Numbered from the stretch's first letter, positions 1 to 11,528 are shown. The stretch is DNA of 64,000 nucleotides from Cordylochernes scorpioides (GCA_030710605.1 CP092874.1:22519007-22583006); one strand, 5' to 3'. The notes: generated by a model from the letters alone, not told the origin. Translations and numbers: made by a program.

Positions 1-282
1 AAACGTCAGAAAAGCAGTTTAACAAAAAGAGTATCGGACACCAAAGTGGAATGTTGCTGCTGCAAAGAAATGGGTGATCATACCAATTTAGTGCTTTGCG
101 ATGAATGTAAGAGAAGCTTCCACTTCCACTGTCTCAACCCTCCTGTGAAAAAATCCCCCAAACAAAGAGGTTACACCTGGCATTGTGAAGATTGTGATCC
201 CTCAGAATCGGACGAAGAATCCGATGCTACCAGAGAGTCATCCAATATGTCCTCCACTAGGAAAAAAAGCATAGATTCCTGA
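1..282 (+). CDS. PHF14: PHF14-like protein, C-terminal PHD finger (last coding exon, 5' partial)
   Basis: The frame is open from base 1 and ends at a TGA at 280-282. It encodes a basic linker and then one PHD-type zinc finger: ECCCCKEMGD, LVLCDECKRSFHFHC, then WHCEDC, giving the Cys4-His-Cys3 pattern. An acidic/serine tail (SESDEESD) follows. The block HCLNPPVKKSPKQRGYTW closely resembles, from memory, the C-terminal PHD finger of animal PHF14, a nuclear histone-binding protein. That finger is followed by a short acidic tail and stop, as here. The rest of the gene lies left of the window. I see no clear acceptor AG before the finger, so the true exon start is not fixed. Family assignment is good; orthology is inferred from one finger. 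Confidence 0.78.
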   Translation, partial: KRQKSSLTKRVSDTKVECCCCKEMGDHTNLVLCDECKRSFHFHCLNPPVKKSPKQRGYTWHCEDCDPSESDEESDATRESSNMSSTRKKSIDS

Positions 283-840
283 ATACTAATTCTTCCATTT
301 AACTAAAAAAAAAAAAATTCCACAAATAACTTTTTTCTATGCAATTTTTAGTCAAAATTAAATATATCTATATATATTTTTCATTGATTATGTGTGTGTG
401 TTGACTCCATTTGCATATGTCATAATTTCTTCATTTTTTTTCCTTTTTCAATATATATATATTGTGTATGTATGCATGTATGTATTTCTAGATAATTGAA
501 TGTAATGAGGATTGCTTGTGTAATTAGTTTCCTTTCTTTTTTTTTTTCCTTAATGAGAATTTCAAATGAAATAAAATTTGCATATACCTTTATTTTCTTC
601 TTTTCATTTTCTCACATGCTAGTCAGAGTCTACCCGGTAAAAAAAAAATCTTTTTCATATTTTTTATGTAGCATTCTGTATAAATGGTCCTTATTTGCAC
701 ATATATCATAATGATAATTTGGTAGCCATGTTTATTTGTTTCAAATCTTAATATTAGAGTGAATGGATTTCTATTTGTTTATATCTGTTTTAAATTATAT
801 ATAAACATTCATCTCCTGACTTATAATTTAATAAAATCAG
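283..840 (+). other. Probable 3' UTR of the PHF14-like gene
   Basis: This is AT-rich, non-repetitive sequence directly after the stop codon, with homopolymer tracts and no supported ORF. Possible polyadenylation signals AATAAA are at 570-575 and 830-835. The first dispersed repeat begins right after the second signal, so the transcript probably ends by about 850. Confidence 0.5.
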
Positions 841-846
841 CAAGAA

Positions 847-1139
847 ATCCAGGGTTAAGTTTATTTTACCATTTTTATTTTGTTAGCTTTAAGGCTTTGT
901 TAGCTTTAAGGCATGCCCCATTCAACAGGATCACCTAGAAGTATAACTTTCAGCTAACTATAAAGGCTGAAGTTCTAGGTGATCCTGTTGAAGGGCATGT
1001 TATCCTTAAAGCTAAAGAAATAAAAATGGTAGAAGGTATTGATAATAAGACCAAATCCAAAATTTGGTCTTATTACCTTGTGTTTATAATCTAAATTGTG
1101 CCTTATCAAAAAATGGTAAAAGAAACTTAGCCCTGGATT
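847..1139. mobile_element. Foldback MITE with a nested H fragment
   Basis: Inverted ends AATCCAGGGTTAAGTTT (left) and the complement of AACTTAGCCCTGGATT (right) enclose an inner hairpin around CAACAGGATCACCTAGAAG. A reduced H element (about 1040-1112, both arms reduced to GGTCTTATTACC) sits inside the right arm. No coding capacity is seen. Confidence 0.6.
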
Positions 1140-1566
1140 GCTTGTTTATTTTGTTAAATAAAATACTTCTTTTATATGATTAGTGATAGAAAAGAGTAAA
1201 ACATGACAATTTGAATTCTTAAATAAGTAATTCACACCCACACGTGACAATATGAATTCACTTTCTAGAAAAATTAATACAGCCACAAAATACAAGAGTG
1301 GAATAAGCAGAAAACAGTAGATACAGTACAGAATTGGTTTGCACAGTTCAAACATGGAACCACAGAGAAAAACACCCCGTATAAGATGGGAGTTCTGCTC
1401 AAATACATTCAATAGCAACCAAGCTTCAGTGTATTTTTAGTACAACTCATACCTTCCTAAAGATCTATCAATTAACACCCCCAAGACAACTGAAATTTAT
1501 TATTTATTTTAAAATTAAATTCAGAGAGAAATATGGAGAAAAGAAAATTTTGTCTCCATCTGATAA
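1140..1566. other. Unassigned AT-rich intergenic sequence
   Basis: I find no gene, RNA or recognisable repeat. The 90-codon minus-strand reading frame here is hydrophobic, low in complexity and unlike any family I know. Confidence 0.4.
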
Positions 1567-1634
1567 TACATTCATGGATAAAACTTAGGGATTTTAGCAT
1601 GTTTATTGGGATTAAGAAAATAACTCTGAAAGAT

Positions 1635-2069
1635 GAAAATTTCAAACAATTATAGACGCGTATGATTCTTTAAAAAAAAAAAAACAATTTCTACTGCCCT
1701 TACTGCAATGGAAAAATTAATGGGAGGGCCTGGCTCATCAGTGGCGAATTCATCACCATTCCCATTAATTTTTCCATTGCAGTAAGGACAGTAGAAATTG
1801 TTTATTTTTTAAAAGAATCATACGCCTCTATAATACTACAAGTACTGGAATCCCTTCAATAAAGTATGATAAAAATTTGAGAATCAAGGGACGAGTTTCT
1901 TTTATACGATGATTTATTGTAAAATGCTCAAGCTTTCGGGCTGGCCGGCCCTTCTACAGGAGACAAGTGAGAACATATGAAACATTGGACACTATGTAGG
2001 GAAGAGACTATTTACATATTTATCTATAATAGTTTTGAATTTTCATAACAGATGACATGCTAATGCATC
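1635..2069. mobile_element. A-family hairpin element (itself carrying a Penelope-like fragment)
   Basis: The arms containing AATTTCTACTGCCCTTACTG are inverted around a short loop with the CTCATCAGTGG box. The element is flanked by a 15-bp direct repeat, ATAACTCTGAAAGAT, from its target. The right arm is split by the 1836-2022 insertion. Other members are near 10.84, 13.98, 32.6, 38.5, 41.9 and 53.7 kb. Confidence 0.65.
1836..2022 (-). mobile_element. Penelope-like element 3' terminal fragment
   Basis: The block AAGCTTTCGGGCTGG...GGCCCTTCTACAGG closely matches the end of the GIY-YIG-encoding fragment at 32718-33283. The fragment is flanked by TCTATAATA on both sides (1827-1835 and 2023-2031), as expected for a 5'-truncated retroposed copy. 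Confidence 0.6.
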
Positions 2070-2343
2070 ATAACTCTGAAAGATATTACAGTGACCTTTA
2101 TTGAACACTCACGAGATAACCAAGTGTAAACAACCTCTGTCTCCTTCAAAGAAAATAGACGACTGATGATATCAAAGACATTCCACTTCCCTCAGTTTTG
2201 TCTATGAGTGTATTTTATTATACAAGAACTTAAGGTAAAAGAATACAATTTGTGGGAAGTAACAATGTCAAATGAACCAATTACATTATAGTCTTTTAAC
2301 CTTCAGGCACCCCATTTCAAGGTAATATAAGAGTGTAGTAAAC

Positions 2344-2490
2344 ACACAAGGTAATAAGACCAAATCCAAATAAATAGTGTGTGATTTTTCGGCAACAATG
2401 CTGTTACAGAAATGTCATACACTATTTATTTATTTGAATTTAGTCTTATTACCTTGTGTTTATTATCTATAATCCAAACTGTGCCTTATT
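2344..2490. mobile_element. H-family foldback element
   Basis: Inverted arms (GGTAATAAGACCAAATCC and its complement) flank a hairpin around CGGCAACAATGCTGTTAC. An extra one-sided tail ends near CCAAACTGTGCCTTATT. Confidence 0.75.
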
Positions 2491-2642
2491 ATAAGAGTGT
2501 AGTGTTTACAAAAAGAAATGACAGTGGTGGGTTGTCTATAAATTCTTTACAGAAAAAACTAATGTAATTTGTCCAATTTTTTTCAATTTGAACCCTAATT
2601 TTATTATAAAAATGATGTTACAATATGAAATGTTTTTTTTTT

Positions 2643-2745
2643 AAGGTACAATTTGGATTATAGCTTATAAACACAAGATAATAAGATCAAATAAATAGTG
2701 TGTGATGTTTCGGGTAACAGCATTGTTATCATCATCAAACAAAAG
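2643..2745. mobile_element. H-family left half
   Basis: AAGGTACAATTTGGATTATA starts the element. It runs through TTTCGGGTAACAGCATTG and then loses its second arm before the satellite array. Confidence 0.55.
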
Positions 2746-2830
2746 TACTGATTGATTATATAAATGCTATATTGAGTACTTTTTTCTGATGATGGTACCA
2801 ATACTTACATCTTTACACAGACACCACACC

Positions 2831-5520
2831 AAAACACATTATTGACTGTATTGACTCATCCATTGATGAGCTCTACTCTTCCCTGGCAGACCCCATCAAC
2901 AAGCTTTACAAGCTTGATACCCTAATATGATTGAGTGGAGATAATAAAGAAGAAGACAGACACACACACCAAAACACATTATTGACTGTATTGACTCATC
3001 CATTGATGAGCTCTACTCTTCCCTGGCAGACACCATCAATAAGCTTTACAAGCTTGATACCTTAATATGATTGAGTGGAGATAAGAAAGAAGAAGACAGA
3101 CACACACATCAAAACACATTATTGACTGTATTGACTCATCCATTGATGAGCTCTACTCTTCCCTGGCAGACACCATCAATAAGCTTTACAAGCTTGATAC
3201 CTTAATATGATTGAGTGGAGATAATAAAGAAGAAGACAGACACACACACTAAAACACATTATTGACTGTATTGACTCATCCATTGATGAGCTCTACTCTT
3301 CCCCGGCAGACACCATCAATAAGCTTTACAAGCTTGATACCCTGATATGATTGAGTGGAGATAAGAAAGAAGAATAAGACACACACCAAAACACATTATT
3401 GACTGTATTGACTCATCCATTGATGAGCTCTACTCTTCCCTGGCAGACACCATCAACAAGCTTTACAAGCTTGATACCTTAATATGATTAAGTGGAGATA
3501 AGAAAGAAGAATAAGACAGACACACACACCAAAACACATTATTGACTGTATTGACTCATCCATTGATGAGCTCTACTCTTCCCTGGCAGACACCATCAAC
3601 AAGCTTTACAAGCTTGATACCTTAATATGATTGAGTGGAGATAAGAAAGAAGAATAAGACACAGACACACACACCAAAACACATTATTGACTGTATTGAC
3701 TCATCCATTGATGAGCTCTACTCTTCCCTGGCAGACACCATCAATAAGCTTTACAAGCTTGATACCTTAATATGATTGAGTGGAGATAAGAAAGAAGAAG
3801 ACAGACACACACATCAAAACACATTATTGACTGTATTGACTCATCCATTGATGAGCTCTACTCTTCCCCGGCAGACACCATCAACAAGCTTTACAAGCTT
3901 GATACCCTAATATGATTGAGTGGAGATAAGAAAGAAGAATAAGACACAGACACACATACATCAAAACACATTATTGACTGTATTGACTCATCCATTGATG
4001 AGCTCTACTCTTCCCCGGCAGACACCATCAACAAGCTTTACAAGCTTGATACCTTAATATGATTGAGTGGAGATGATAGAGAAGAAGACACAGACACACA
4101 CACCAAAACACATTATTGACTATTGACTCATCCATTGATGAGCTCTACTCTTCCCTGGCACACACCATCAACAAGCTTTACAAGCTTGATACCTTAATAT
4201 GATTGAGTGGAGATAAGAAAGAAGAATAATACACAGACACACACACCAAAACACATTATTGACTGTATTGACTCATCCATTGATGAGCTCTACTCTTCCC
4301 TGGCAGACACCATCAACAAGCTTTACAAGCTTGATACCTTAATATGATTGAGTGGAGATGATAGAGAAGAAGACACAGACACACACACCAAAACACATTA
4401 TTGACTGTATTGACTCATCCATTGATGAGCTCTACTCTTCCCCGGCAGACACCATCAATAAGCTTTACAAGCTTGATACCCTGATATGATTGAGTGGAGA
4501 TAAGAAAGAAGAATAAGACACAGACACCAAAACACATTATTGACTGTATTGACTCATCCATTGATGAGCTCTACTCTTCCCCAGCAGACACCATCAACAA
4601 GCTTTACAAGCTTGATACCTTAATATGATTGAGTGGAGATAAGAAAGAAGAATAAGACACACACCAAAACACATTATTGACTGTATTGACTCATCCATTG
4701 ATGAGCTCTACTCTTCCCTGGCAGACACCATCAACAAGCTTTACAAGCTTGATACCTTAATATGATTGAGTGGAGATAAGAAAGAAGAATAAGACACACA
4801 CCAAAACACATTATTGACTGTATTGACTCATCCATTGATGAGCTCTACTCTTCCCCGGCAGACACCATCAATAAGCTTTACAAGCTTGATACCCTGATAT
4901 GATTGAGTGGAGATAAGAAAGAAGAATAAGACACAGACACCAAAACACATTATTGACTGTATTGACTCATCCATTGATGAGCTCTACTCTTCCCCAGCAG
5001 ACACCATCAACAAGCTTTACAAGCTTGATACCTTAATATGATTGAGTGGAGATAAGAAAGAAGAATAAGACACAGACACACACACTAAAATACATTATTG
5101 ACTGTATTGACTCATCCATTGATGAGTTCTACTCTTCCCCGGCAGACACCATCAACAAGTTTTACAAGCTTGATACCCTAATATGATTGAGTGGAGATAA
5201 GAAAGAAGAATAAGACACAGACACACACACCAAAACACATTATTGACTGTATTGACTCATCCATTGATGAGCTCTACTCTTCCCCAGCAGACACCATCAA
5301 CAAGCTTTACAAGCTTGATACCTTAATATGATTGAGTGGAGATAAGAAAGAAGAATAAGACACAGACACACACACCAAAACACATTATTGACTGTATTGA
5401 CTCATCCATTGATGAGCTCTACTCTTCCCCAGCAGACACCATCAACAAGCTTTACAAGCTTGATACCTTAATATGATTGAGTGGAGATAAGAAAGAAGAA
5501 TAAGACACAGACACACACTA
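2831..5520 (+). repeat. Satellite of 19 units (~140 bp) derived from a LINE 3' end
   Basis: Units begin at about 2831, 2971, 3111, 3251, 3388, 3531, 3676, 3816, 3963, 4105, 4248, 4390, 4529, 4666, 4803, 4942, 5087, 5232 and 5377 (read by eye). Each encodes the LINE C-terminal stretch KHIIDCIDSSIDELYSS...LDTLI, a stop, the short 3' UTR ATTGAGTGGAGATAAGAAAG and a variable AGAAGA/ACACAC tail. The same sequence, once, ends the LINE at 8281-8415. Spacing varies between 135 and 147 bp, mostly in the AC-rich tail. There are no unique spacers between units. Confidence 0.9.
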
Positions 5521-6151
5521 AAGTCCATTTAATATTGGATTAGAGAGAGCACATCTCTGTATAGGACATGATCCAGTTGTAGAGCCAAAGTGTCCTTTTA
5601 AAGAGAGGTGTCCTCTTACCGGAGAGCAGCTAATTAGTAAAAAATGTTGGCTATGGAAACTGACTTTTATATAGAAGTATCCTGATAAGGTACAATAATT
5701 GTATTATAGATTAGAAACACAAAGTAATAAGACCAAATCCAATTATTTATTTCAATAACAACATTGTTACCATCAAGTAAAAGTTGATATTTATTCTGAT
5801 AGATGGTGCCAGCCATAAGCAAATTTCAGTTTCACGATAAAGAGATGCCTTTTTTTTTTTCTTAATTTATGCACCTTATCCCAGTACAATATCACATTTT
5901 GTGCTATTTTTTCACATTGTTACCATTATCAGACAAAAGTACTGAATGAGAGGTGTCCTCTAACAAGAGTGTCCTTTCATGAAGGTTCTACTGTATTTTA
6001 TACATTTTTTGACCCCAATGTATCCTTTCTTATAAGATCATCAATGGTATCTCTGCAGACCTTACTGGAATAATAGAATTATATTAGATTATAGCATTAC
6101 TTATCTATAATGAATCCTATTAGGAATTAAGATCATCACAGTATCCTGATA
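5521..6151. other. Degraded P-family and H-family pieces
   Basis: AGAGGTGTCCTCTTACCGGAG and flanks (about 5580-5680) belong to the P family. From 5685 a decayed H element starts (TGATAAGGTACAAT). Around 5940-6000 a second P piece ends with AAGGTTCTACTGTA. No gene is seen. Confidence 0.45.
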
Positions 6152-6303
6152 AAGTACAATATTTGGTTTATAGATTAGAAACACAACCTAATAAGACCAA
6201 ATACAAATAAATAAATAGTGTGACATTTCTGTAACAGCGTTGTTACCATCACCAATGTTACCAAAACGTCTAACACTATTTATTTTGTCTTATTACCTTG
6301 TGC
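6152..6303. mobile_element. H-family foldback element
   Basis: A near-complete copy, from GATAAAGTACAATATTTGG through TAACAGCGTTGTTACC to GTCTTATTACCTTGTG. The ORF crossing it is a by-product of the repeat. Confidence 0.65.
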
Positions 6304-6434
6304 TTGCTCCTATAATATTTTGTGAAAATACAACAAAGCAAAGAATGTACTTGACAATAATTGTAAATTCAGAAACATCCCAGATTGTGCAACTAAATAC
6401 ACCCAATGGTATAAGTCATCAGCAATTTTGCAAA

Positions 6435-6641
6435 ATACACTCATGGACAAATTTAAGTGGAAAGTCTTTTATGTCACCTGTTGTCCAATATTTTTTTTTG
6501 AAGGAGACAGAGTTTGTTCACACTTGGTTATTTTGTGTGTTTTCAATAAAGGCCACTGTGTATCAAATACCATTCAGAGTTGTCTGAATCCCGATATACA
6601 TGCTAAAATGTACAATTCCTTAAGTTTTGTCCATGAGTGTA
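6435..6641 (+). mobile_element. C-family MITE, complete single copy
   Basis: It starts TACACTCATGGACAAA and ends TTTTGTCCATGAGTGTA, so the termini are inverted. It is about 207 bp with no ORF. Size, TIRs and flanking TA suggest a Tc1/mariner-type nonautonomous element (inference). The internal segment CAATAAAGG...GTTATTGTCTGAATCCC is what has been amplified into arrays at 34.3-35.0 and 57.9-59.4 kb. Confidence 0.7.
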
Positions 6642-6754
6642 AGTTGTTTTTTTCTTTATTAGAATTTTTATCAGTAAATGGTATATTGAAGATAGATTTA
6701 AGTTGTATATAGAATTAGTTTAGGATAAAAGTTGCATATTAAGTTCAAAATTGT

Positions 6755-8473
6755 TACATTAGAACCACCATGATAAGACACTTCCACTAGAAGACACCTC
6801 TCTATAAGTCTTCTCAAGAAAAGTTTTCTTTGCTAAAATGATCATTTTTACTATTTAGCTACTCTCTGGTAAGAGGAGGACACTTCATTGAACAACTCAA
6901 TAATCCAATATTCAGATTCCCCAAGATATCTTGGTGTCACACTACCTGAAGCCAGAGAATCTACCACCCAACTAGACGAAAGAGACCTCCTCTGTACCAT
7001 CAAAACCCAATGTCTGCAAGAATGGAAATCTAATGCTGCACACTACTGGTACAGAGCAGGAGGGACAAGCACCGGTTCTGTCCTCCCAAGAGAACAACAG
7101 TCTTTTAATTTCCAGACTCAAATCTGGTCATCTACGGACAATGACTGCTCTCACTTTTAAAAAACATATTGACACCATGATAAACAAAGCTAAAAATAGA
7201 CTCAGAATCCTCAAAATAATATCAGGCTTAAACTGGGGTGCAAATGCCAATATCTTACGCACAACGTACCTTGCATTCGTAAGTCCTATTTTGGAATATG
7301 CTACACCAGCCTGGATTAATGCAAGTAAAACTAACCTATCCAGAATAAACAGAATCCAAGCAAGCGCAGCTAAAATCATCAGTGGGCTTTGAGGATCCTG
7401 CCCAAATCACATTGCTGAACTCGAATCCAACCTTCTTCCCCTGCCCCTAAGGAGAAAAATCTGCTTTTCAAAATTCATATCTAAAAAAAAACTCTCCAAA
7501 AGAACATCTTACAGGAAAATTTATTAGAAATTGGGTCCCAAATCAAAGACTAAAACGCCCCATTCCTCTCTACATGAAACTCAGCCAGAATTACTTAAAG
7601 CTCTTGGCCTCCAAATCATTGAGGAAAATAGCTCCCTCTTTGACATCACAATTTACAATGACGGTAGCTAACTTTAACTGGACGGTCTGGCAGTGGAAAA
7701 AATCTCCCTTTCCCACCCTAGACATCTTTCAGTTTATAAATCGGAACTCTCTGAAATAGATAAGGCTCTAAAAGACATCAACATCAATTCACCAAGCAAA
7801 ATTATAATCTACTCCAACTCAAGAGCAACCATTTATACCCTTCAAAGCTGCTTCTCCAGTCAAGAACCTCTTCTCAAGAGCATCGCTAAGTCTGTAAACC
7901 GACTCCCAGCCAACAGCTCTGTCGCAATACAATGGCTTCCACTAATGTTGGAATTCCTGGAAACGAGCTAGCAGACTCTCTGGCAAAGGCTGGAGCTCTT
8001 GGCCTACCTGAAGTCAGGGAATCTACCACCCAACTAGATGAAAGAGACCTCCTCCGTACCATCAAAACCCAATGCATGCAGGAATGGAAATCTAATGCTG
8101 CACATGACTGGTACAGAGCAGGAGGGACAAGCACTGGCTCTGTGTGTGTGTGTCCTCCCAAGAGAAAAACAGTCTTTTATTTCCAGACTTGAGTCTGGTC
8201 ATCTACGGACGATGACTTTCCAGAATGGTTGCAAGGTTTTCCCACTATGTACTAAGTGCAATTCTCAACCTGCAACCCCAAAACACATTATTGACTGTAT
8301 TGACTCATCCATTGATGTGCTCTACTCATCCCCGGCAGATACCATCAAAAGTCTCAAGCTCTGCAGGCTTGATACCCTGATATGATTGAGTGGAGCTATG
8401 AAAGAAGAAGAAGATGACACTTCTCCTAAAGAACCAGTTGGTTTTGCAACTAGATGCTATTCTTTACAAAGAG
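6755..8473 (-). mobile_element. P-family element split by the LINE insertion
   Basis: The left part (6755-6886, CCACTAGAAGACACCTCTC) and right part (8416-8473, AAAGAGGTTCTACTGT) make one P element. The two parts share GACACTTC at the break, consistent with target duplication by the LINE. Confidence 0.55.
6887..8415 (+). pseudogene. 5'-truncated, rearranged LINE (RT end, RNase H, C-terminal CCHC region)
   Basis: Broken frames carry, in order: the RT thumb (SPRYLGVTL; FKKHIDTMINKAKNRLRILK; SPILEYATPAWI), a decayed RNase H (YSNSRATIYTLQS; WLP..NVGIPGNELADSLAK) and a C-terminal region with CTKCNSQPATPKHIIDCID ending LDTLI. Several stops and frameshifts make it dead. About 190 bp of the post-RNase H region (STTQLDERDLL...WYRAGGTSTGS) also appears out of place at about 6950-7140, inside the RT segment. 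The target duplication GACACTTC is at 6879-6886 and 8416-8423. The architecture resembles I/Jockey-group LINEs with RNase H. Its 3' end is the source of the 2831-5520 satellite. Confidence 0.8.
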
Positions 8474-9058
8474 GTTCTACTGTACCATCTGCTTTAAATA
8501 ACTTTTAATTCTATAAATTTATTATTTCATTAATATTCCATATGTAAATGTTTGAAGGCAGTTTGGTAGCTAACTGAACAAATGGACCACAATATTCAAA
8601 ATACCTGGTGATTTAGGGGATTTTTGTTCACTGTTGCAGTTCAAGACTGTGTGTTGATATATTATTCAGTAGTAAATATGAATAACCCACTTGATCAGAG
8701 TGACCACTTATGGAAAATTAAAAGAAAAAAATGGACACACCTAACTCAACCTCCAATGAGAAACCACCTCAGAGAGAAAGCAGAAGTACTTATGAGATTT
8801 CTCTTTGGAAATCCTTTGCCAATATGTTATACAAATTATGTCTACACATCAATCAAGTTTTATTTAGATCGCGATGTTTCCATGATTTTCTGTTACTCTC
8901 CTCAGGGCAATTTTTTATCTTTGAATCCTATATTCTACTTACACACTTTTGAAATGGTCTAATATTTAAAACATGTAAAGCACGCAGCACATTGATAACC
9001 AAATTTTAGAATACAATATAAAAAAGGTTGAAGTAAATCATTTTTAACTATTAGATAA
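8474..9058. other. Intergenic sequence without a recognised gene
   Basis: A 112-codon frame (8624-8962) and an overlapping 73-codon frame exist here. Neither shows a domain, codon bias or convincing splice sites, and I know no homologue. Confidence 0.35.
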
Positions 9059-9165
9059 TAAAAGGCATATATTGGATTTAATAAAAGATTAATTTTGCCA
9101 ATATTTCGGTTGGCTGAATGCCAAACCTTTATCAAGGCATTACATTTTTTGCATACAAAAAATCT
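9059..9165. mobile_element. M-family half element
   Basis: It starts AAAAGGCATATATTGGAT and contains CCAATATTTCGGTTGGCTG...CCAAACCTTTATCAAG, the same core as the complete M element at 60236-60406. The second arm is missing. Confidence 0.55.
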
Positions 9166-9170
9166 TATAT

Positions 9171-9390
9171 ACAGTAAAACCCCGCTAATACGAACCCTGG
9201 ATATAACGAACCTTCCCTTATAACGAACCCACGCCGATTCCCAATTCCATTCCATTCAAAATACCATCGTTATAACGAACTTTGCGATTTTTAGAATAAC
9301 AAACTACCCCTATAACGAACCTATTTTCGGTCCCAAAATAATAAAATCTATTTAAAATACTATGCTTATAACGAACTTAGAATTGTAATT
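9171..9390 (+). mobile_element. pogo/Tigger-like (T) element remnant
   Basis: It begins ACAGTAAAACCCCGCTAATA and carries several TATAACGAAC repeats, typical of the ends of pogo/Tigger-type DNA transposons (family knowledge). No transposase frame survives. Confidence 0.5.
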
Positions 9391-10349
9391 TAAAAAAAAA
9401 ATAAAACAACCAAATTTTGAGCATGTTTCAGCTCGCGGACTGCGATTTCAAAACAATAAATTTAGCGGCATTGTTTGTTTTGAATTTTGCACTTTATTTT
9501 TGCTGTATTTTGTATAAATTTTAACACATTATACTTTTTATTAAGTAGAATATATTTTGATCCATTAAATTTGAAATATAAAAATACAAATGGCTTCCAA
9601 AATGAAGAAAACAAAGGCATTTTAAAAACAAAAGCGTTATTTCTTAAAAAAAAAAAGGCCATTTTCAGAACTTTTCAAAGTGAAACAACACAGGCAAAAT
9701 GTTAAGAACATATTAAAATAAGAGAATATAACTTTTCTATTATAAAAGATAAAATATAATGCTATTAAAAATTGTTACAAAGAGGAATCAACCTCAACTT
9801 TTGCCGTGATCGCGATCGTACATTTTAGGGTAAAAAAAAAAATCCAAATAAATGGTCCCGTGATCAAACAAAAACTATTTTTATGCCATTAACTATGGTG
9901 ATTTTAAAGTCAGCAATGTTTTGCATGACAGGTTTAAAAAAAACAAAAAACGAAATCTATACTTAGAAGAATATGTGGGAAAATGAAATGGAAGTAAAAC
10001 ACTAACTTTATTTGAATGGTGCAATGCTTGAAGAATGCTTTGAAGCAACAAGGTGTTAGAGCCATTTTTCCAAGTAAACAATGTATTATATAATGTGATA
10101 ATGATGTTTTAAAATCATTTTATATCTTTGAATATATATTTAATAAAACTTTGCCTAGGATTTGTCTTGATTTTTAAATTAGACATAGAGGTACATGTAT
10201 GTTAATGATAAGAAGAACCTATCATCTAATGATTTCTATTATTATTCAGTATTAATGTAAGGAAATTGGTCAATTAAGGTAATTAAAACAAAGTGACCAC
10301 TATTAAGATTAAGAATTTTTTCTTTAAGAATAAAATTTGCATATGGAAT
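9391..10349. other. AT-rich intergenic sequence
   Basis: No supported gene, RNA or repeat is seen. Small frames on both strands are low in complexity. Confidence 0.35.
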
Positions 10350-10640
10350 CATTACAAGTATAATAATAAAAATAGTTTTGATCAGAAATAGCTTTAATTG
10401 AGCTTATGGAAAATATATAAAAAAAAAATTTGATAAAAGTACTGCCTGACTTAAGGTGAGTAGGATAAAAAAATGAAAAACTTATTTACATAATTTATAA
10501 AACGTTTGAGCCGGCCATCAGGAAACAACAACAACAGGCTATATAAAGGGAAGTCGCAACATCTGGTGTAGACTTAACAGAATATTTGAATCTATAAAAT
10601 ATAATTTTAAATAAAATAATATTTTTATATAACATATATA
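10350..10640 (-). repeat. W dispersed repeat
   Basis: This is the reverse complement of about 33290-33620 and 53780-55720. It includes the landmark GAGCCGGCCATCAGGAAACA and a TTTATATAAC-rich end. Its nature is unknown; there is no coding capacity. Confidence 0.6.
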
Positions 10641-10834
10641 TAAGTAGAAAATAAGACTCAAACATAATCAACATAATTATTCCCATGAAGAGAATGGCAG
10701 AATCACTGAAAAACATCAGGAACTAAACAAACTTCTAACCAACAAATTATCTTCAAAATTATACACAAATTTGATCTTTAAAACTAATTACATTGGGACC
10801 TCATTATAAATGATACTTAGTTATAAATTATATT

Positions 10835-11063
10835 ATGATGCATTAGTGCGCAATCTGTTATCAAATTTCGAAACTATTATAGACACGTATGATTCTTTTT
10901 AAAAAATAAACAATTTCTACTGTCCTTACTGCAATGGAAAAATAAAAGGGAGGGCCTGAGAGGGTTCACCACTGATGAGCCAGGCCATCCCATTAATTTT
11001 TTCATTGCAGTAAGGACAGTAGAAATTGTTTATTTTTAAAAAGAATCATATGCGTTTCAATAG
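10835..11063. mobile_element. A-family hairpin element
   Basis: Long inverted arms contain CAATTTCTACTGTCCTTACT and its complement, around a loop with CACCACTGATGAGCCAGG. The copy B counterpart is at 38475-38675. Confidence 0.7.
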
Positions 11064-11121
11064 CTTATCTAAATTTCAAAGAAAACACTATATTCATGAT
11101 GAAAATGGAAAGCATTTCAAA

Positions 11122-11428
11122 ACTGCTTATCCCTAGTACAGGAGGTACAGGCCATGATAATCATGGTGGGTAGAAGTAAACGACTACTTTTACTGTAAGT
11201 GTTCCACATGTCTACACATGTGAAAAGCAGTTCGACTTTTGCACTTACAAATGTGCCAGAGCCCTGTTTTGTTACTTGCACACGCTGGTGGGGTTGGACT
11301 TTTTCAAGAATCGGGGGCCATTGGATAATTCTTTTTTTATCAGAAAAAAGTGTCCAAAGCGGGAATTGAACCTGGGTTGTAGTGGTCGAAAACCAACGGT
11401 TTTGACCATCCTTCCACCGACCCCCTGG
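11122..11428 (-). mobile_element. tRNA-derived SINE
   Basis: Read on the minus strand it starts GGGGGTCGGTGGAAGG, has a pol III B-box-like GGTTCAATTCCCGC (degraded), a unique body (AAAAGTCCAACCCCACCAGC; GTGCACTTACAGTAAAAG) and ends CTAGGGATAAG. The family is best preserved at 29103-29405, 50163-50455 and 17931-18248. Confidence 0.7.
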
Positions 11429-11444
11429 TAATAGAGTTGTTACT

Positions 11445-11528
11445 ATTTCAGTACTTTTATCTGATGATGGTAACAATGCTATGTCACACACTATTTATTG
11501 ATTTGGTCTAATTACCTTTGTGTTTAAA
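11445..11528. mobile_element. H-family right half
   Basis: It contains CTGATGATGGTAACAATG, then CACACACTATTTATTGA and TACCTTTGTGTTT. The left arm has been deleted here but is present in copy B (38815-38895), where a SINE separates the halves. Confidence 0.6.

Larger units (their letters stand above)
1567..2212 (-). mobile_element. C-family MITE interrupted by an A-family element
   Basis: The left end (ACATTCATGGATAAAACTT) and right end (TTTTGTCTATGAGTGTA) are the inverted termini of the C family. The body is split at ATAACTCTGAAAGAT, which occurs on both sides of the inserted DNA (1620-1634 and 2070-2084). Confidence 0.65.

Noticed and set aside
2831..5520. Regular repeats resembling a CRISPR array
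   Set aside because: Units are ~140 bp, adjoin without unique spacers, and encode a LINE C-terminus. The window is eukaryotic.
6240..6712. ORFs of 94-115 codons
   Set aside because: They run across an H element and a C MITE whose structure fully explains the sequence.
8624..8962. 112-codon ORF as a possible missing PRDM-like exon
   Set aside because: There is no PR-domain motif, no convincing splice sites, and no similarity I recognise.
10975..11010. CACCACTGATGAGCC in the A family as a hammerhead core
   Set aside because: It contains CTGATGAG, but no stem followed by GAAA comes at the right distance.
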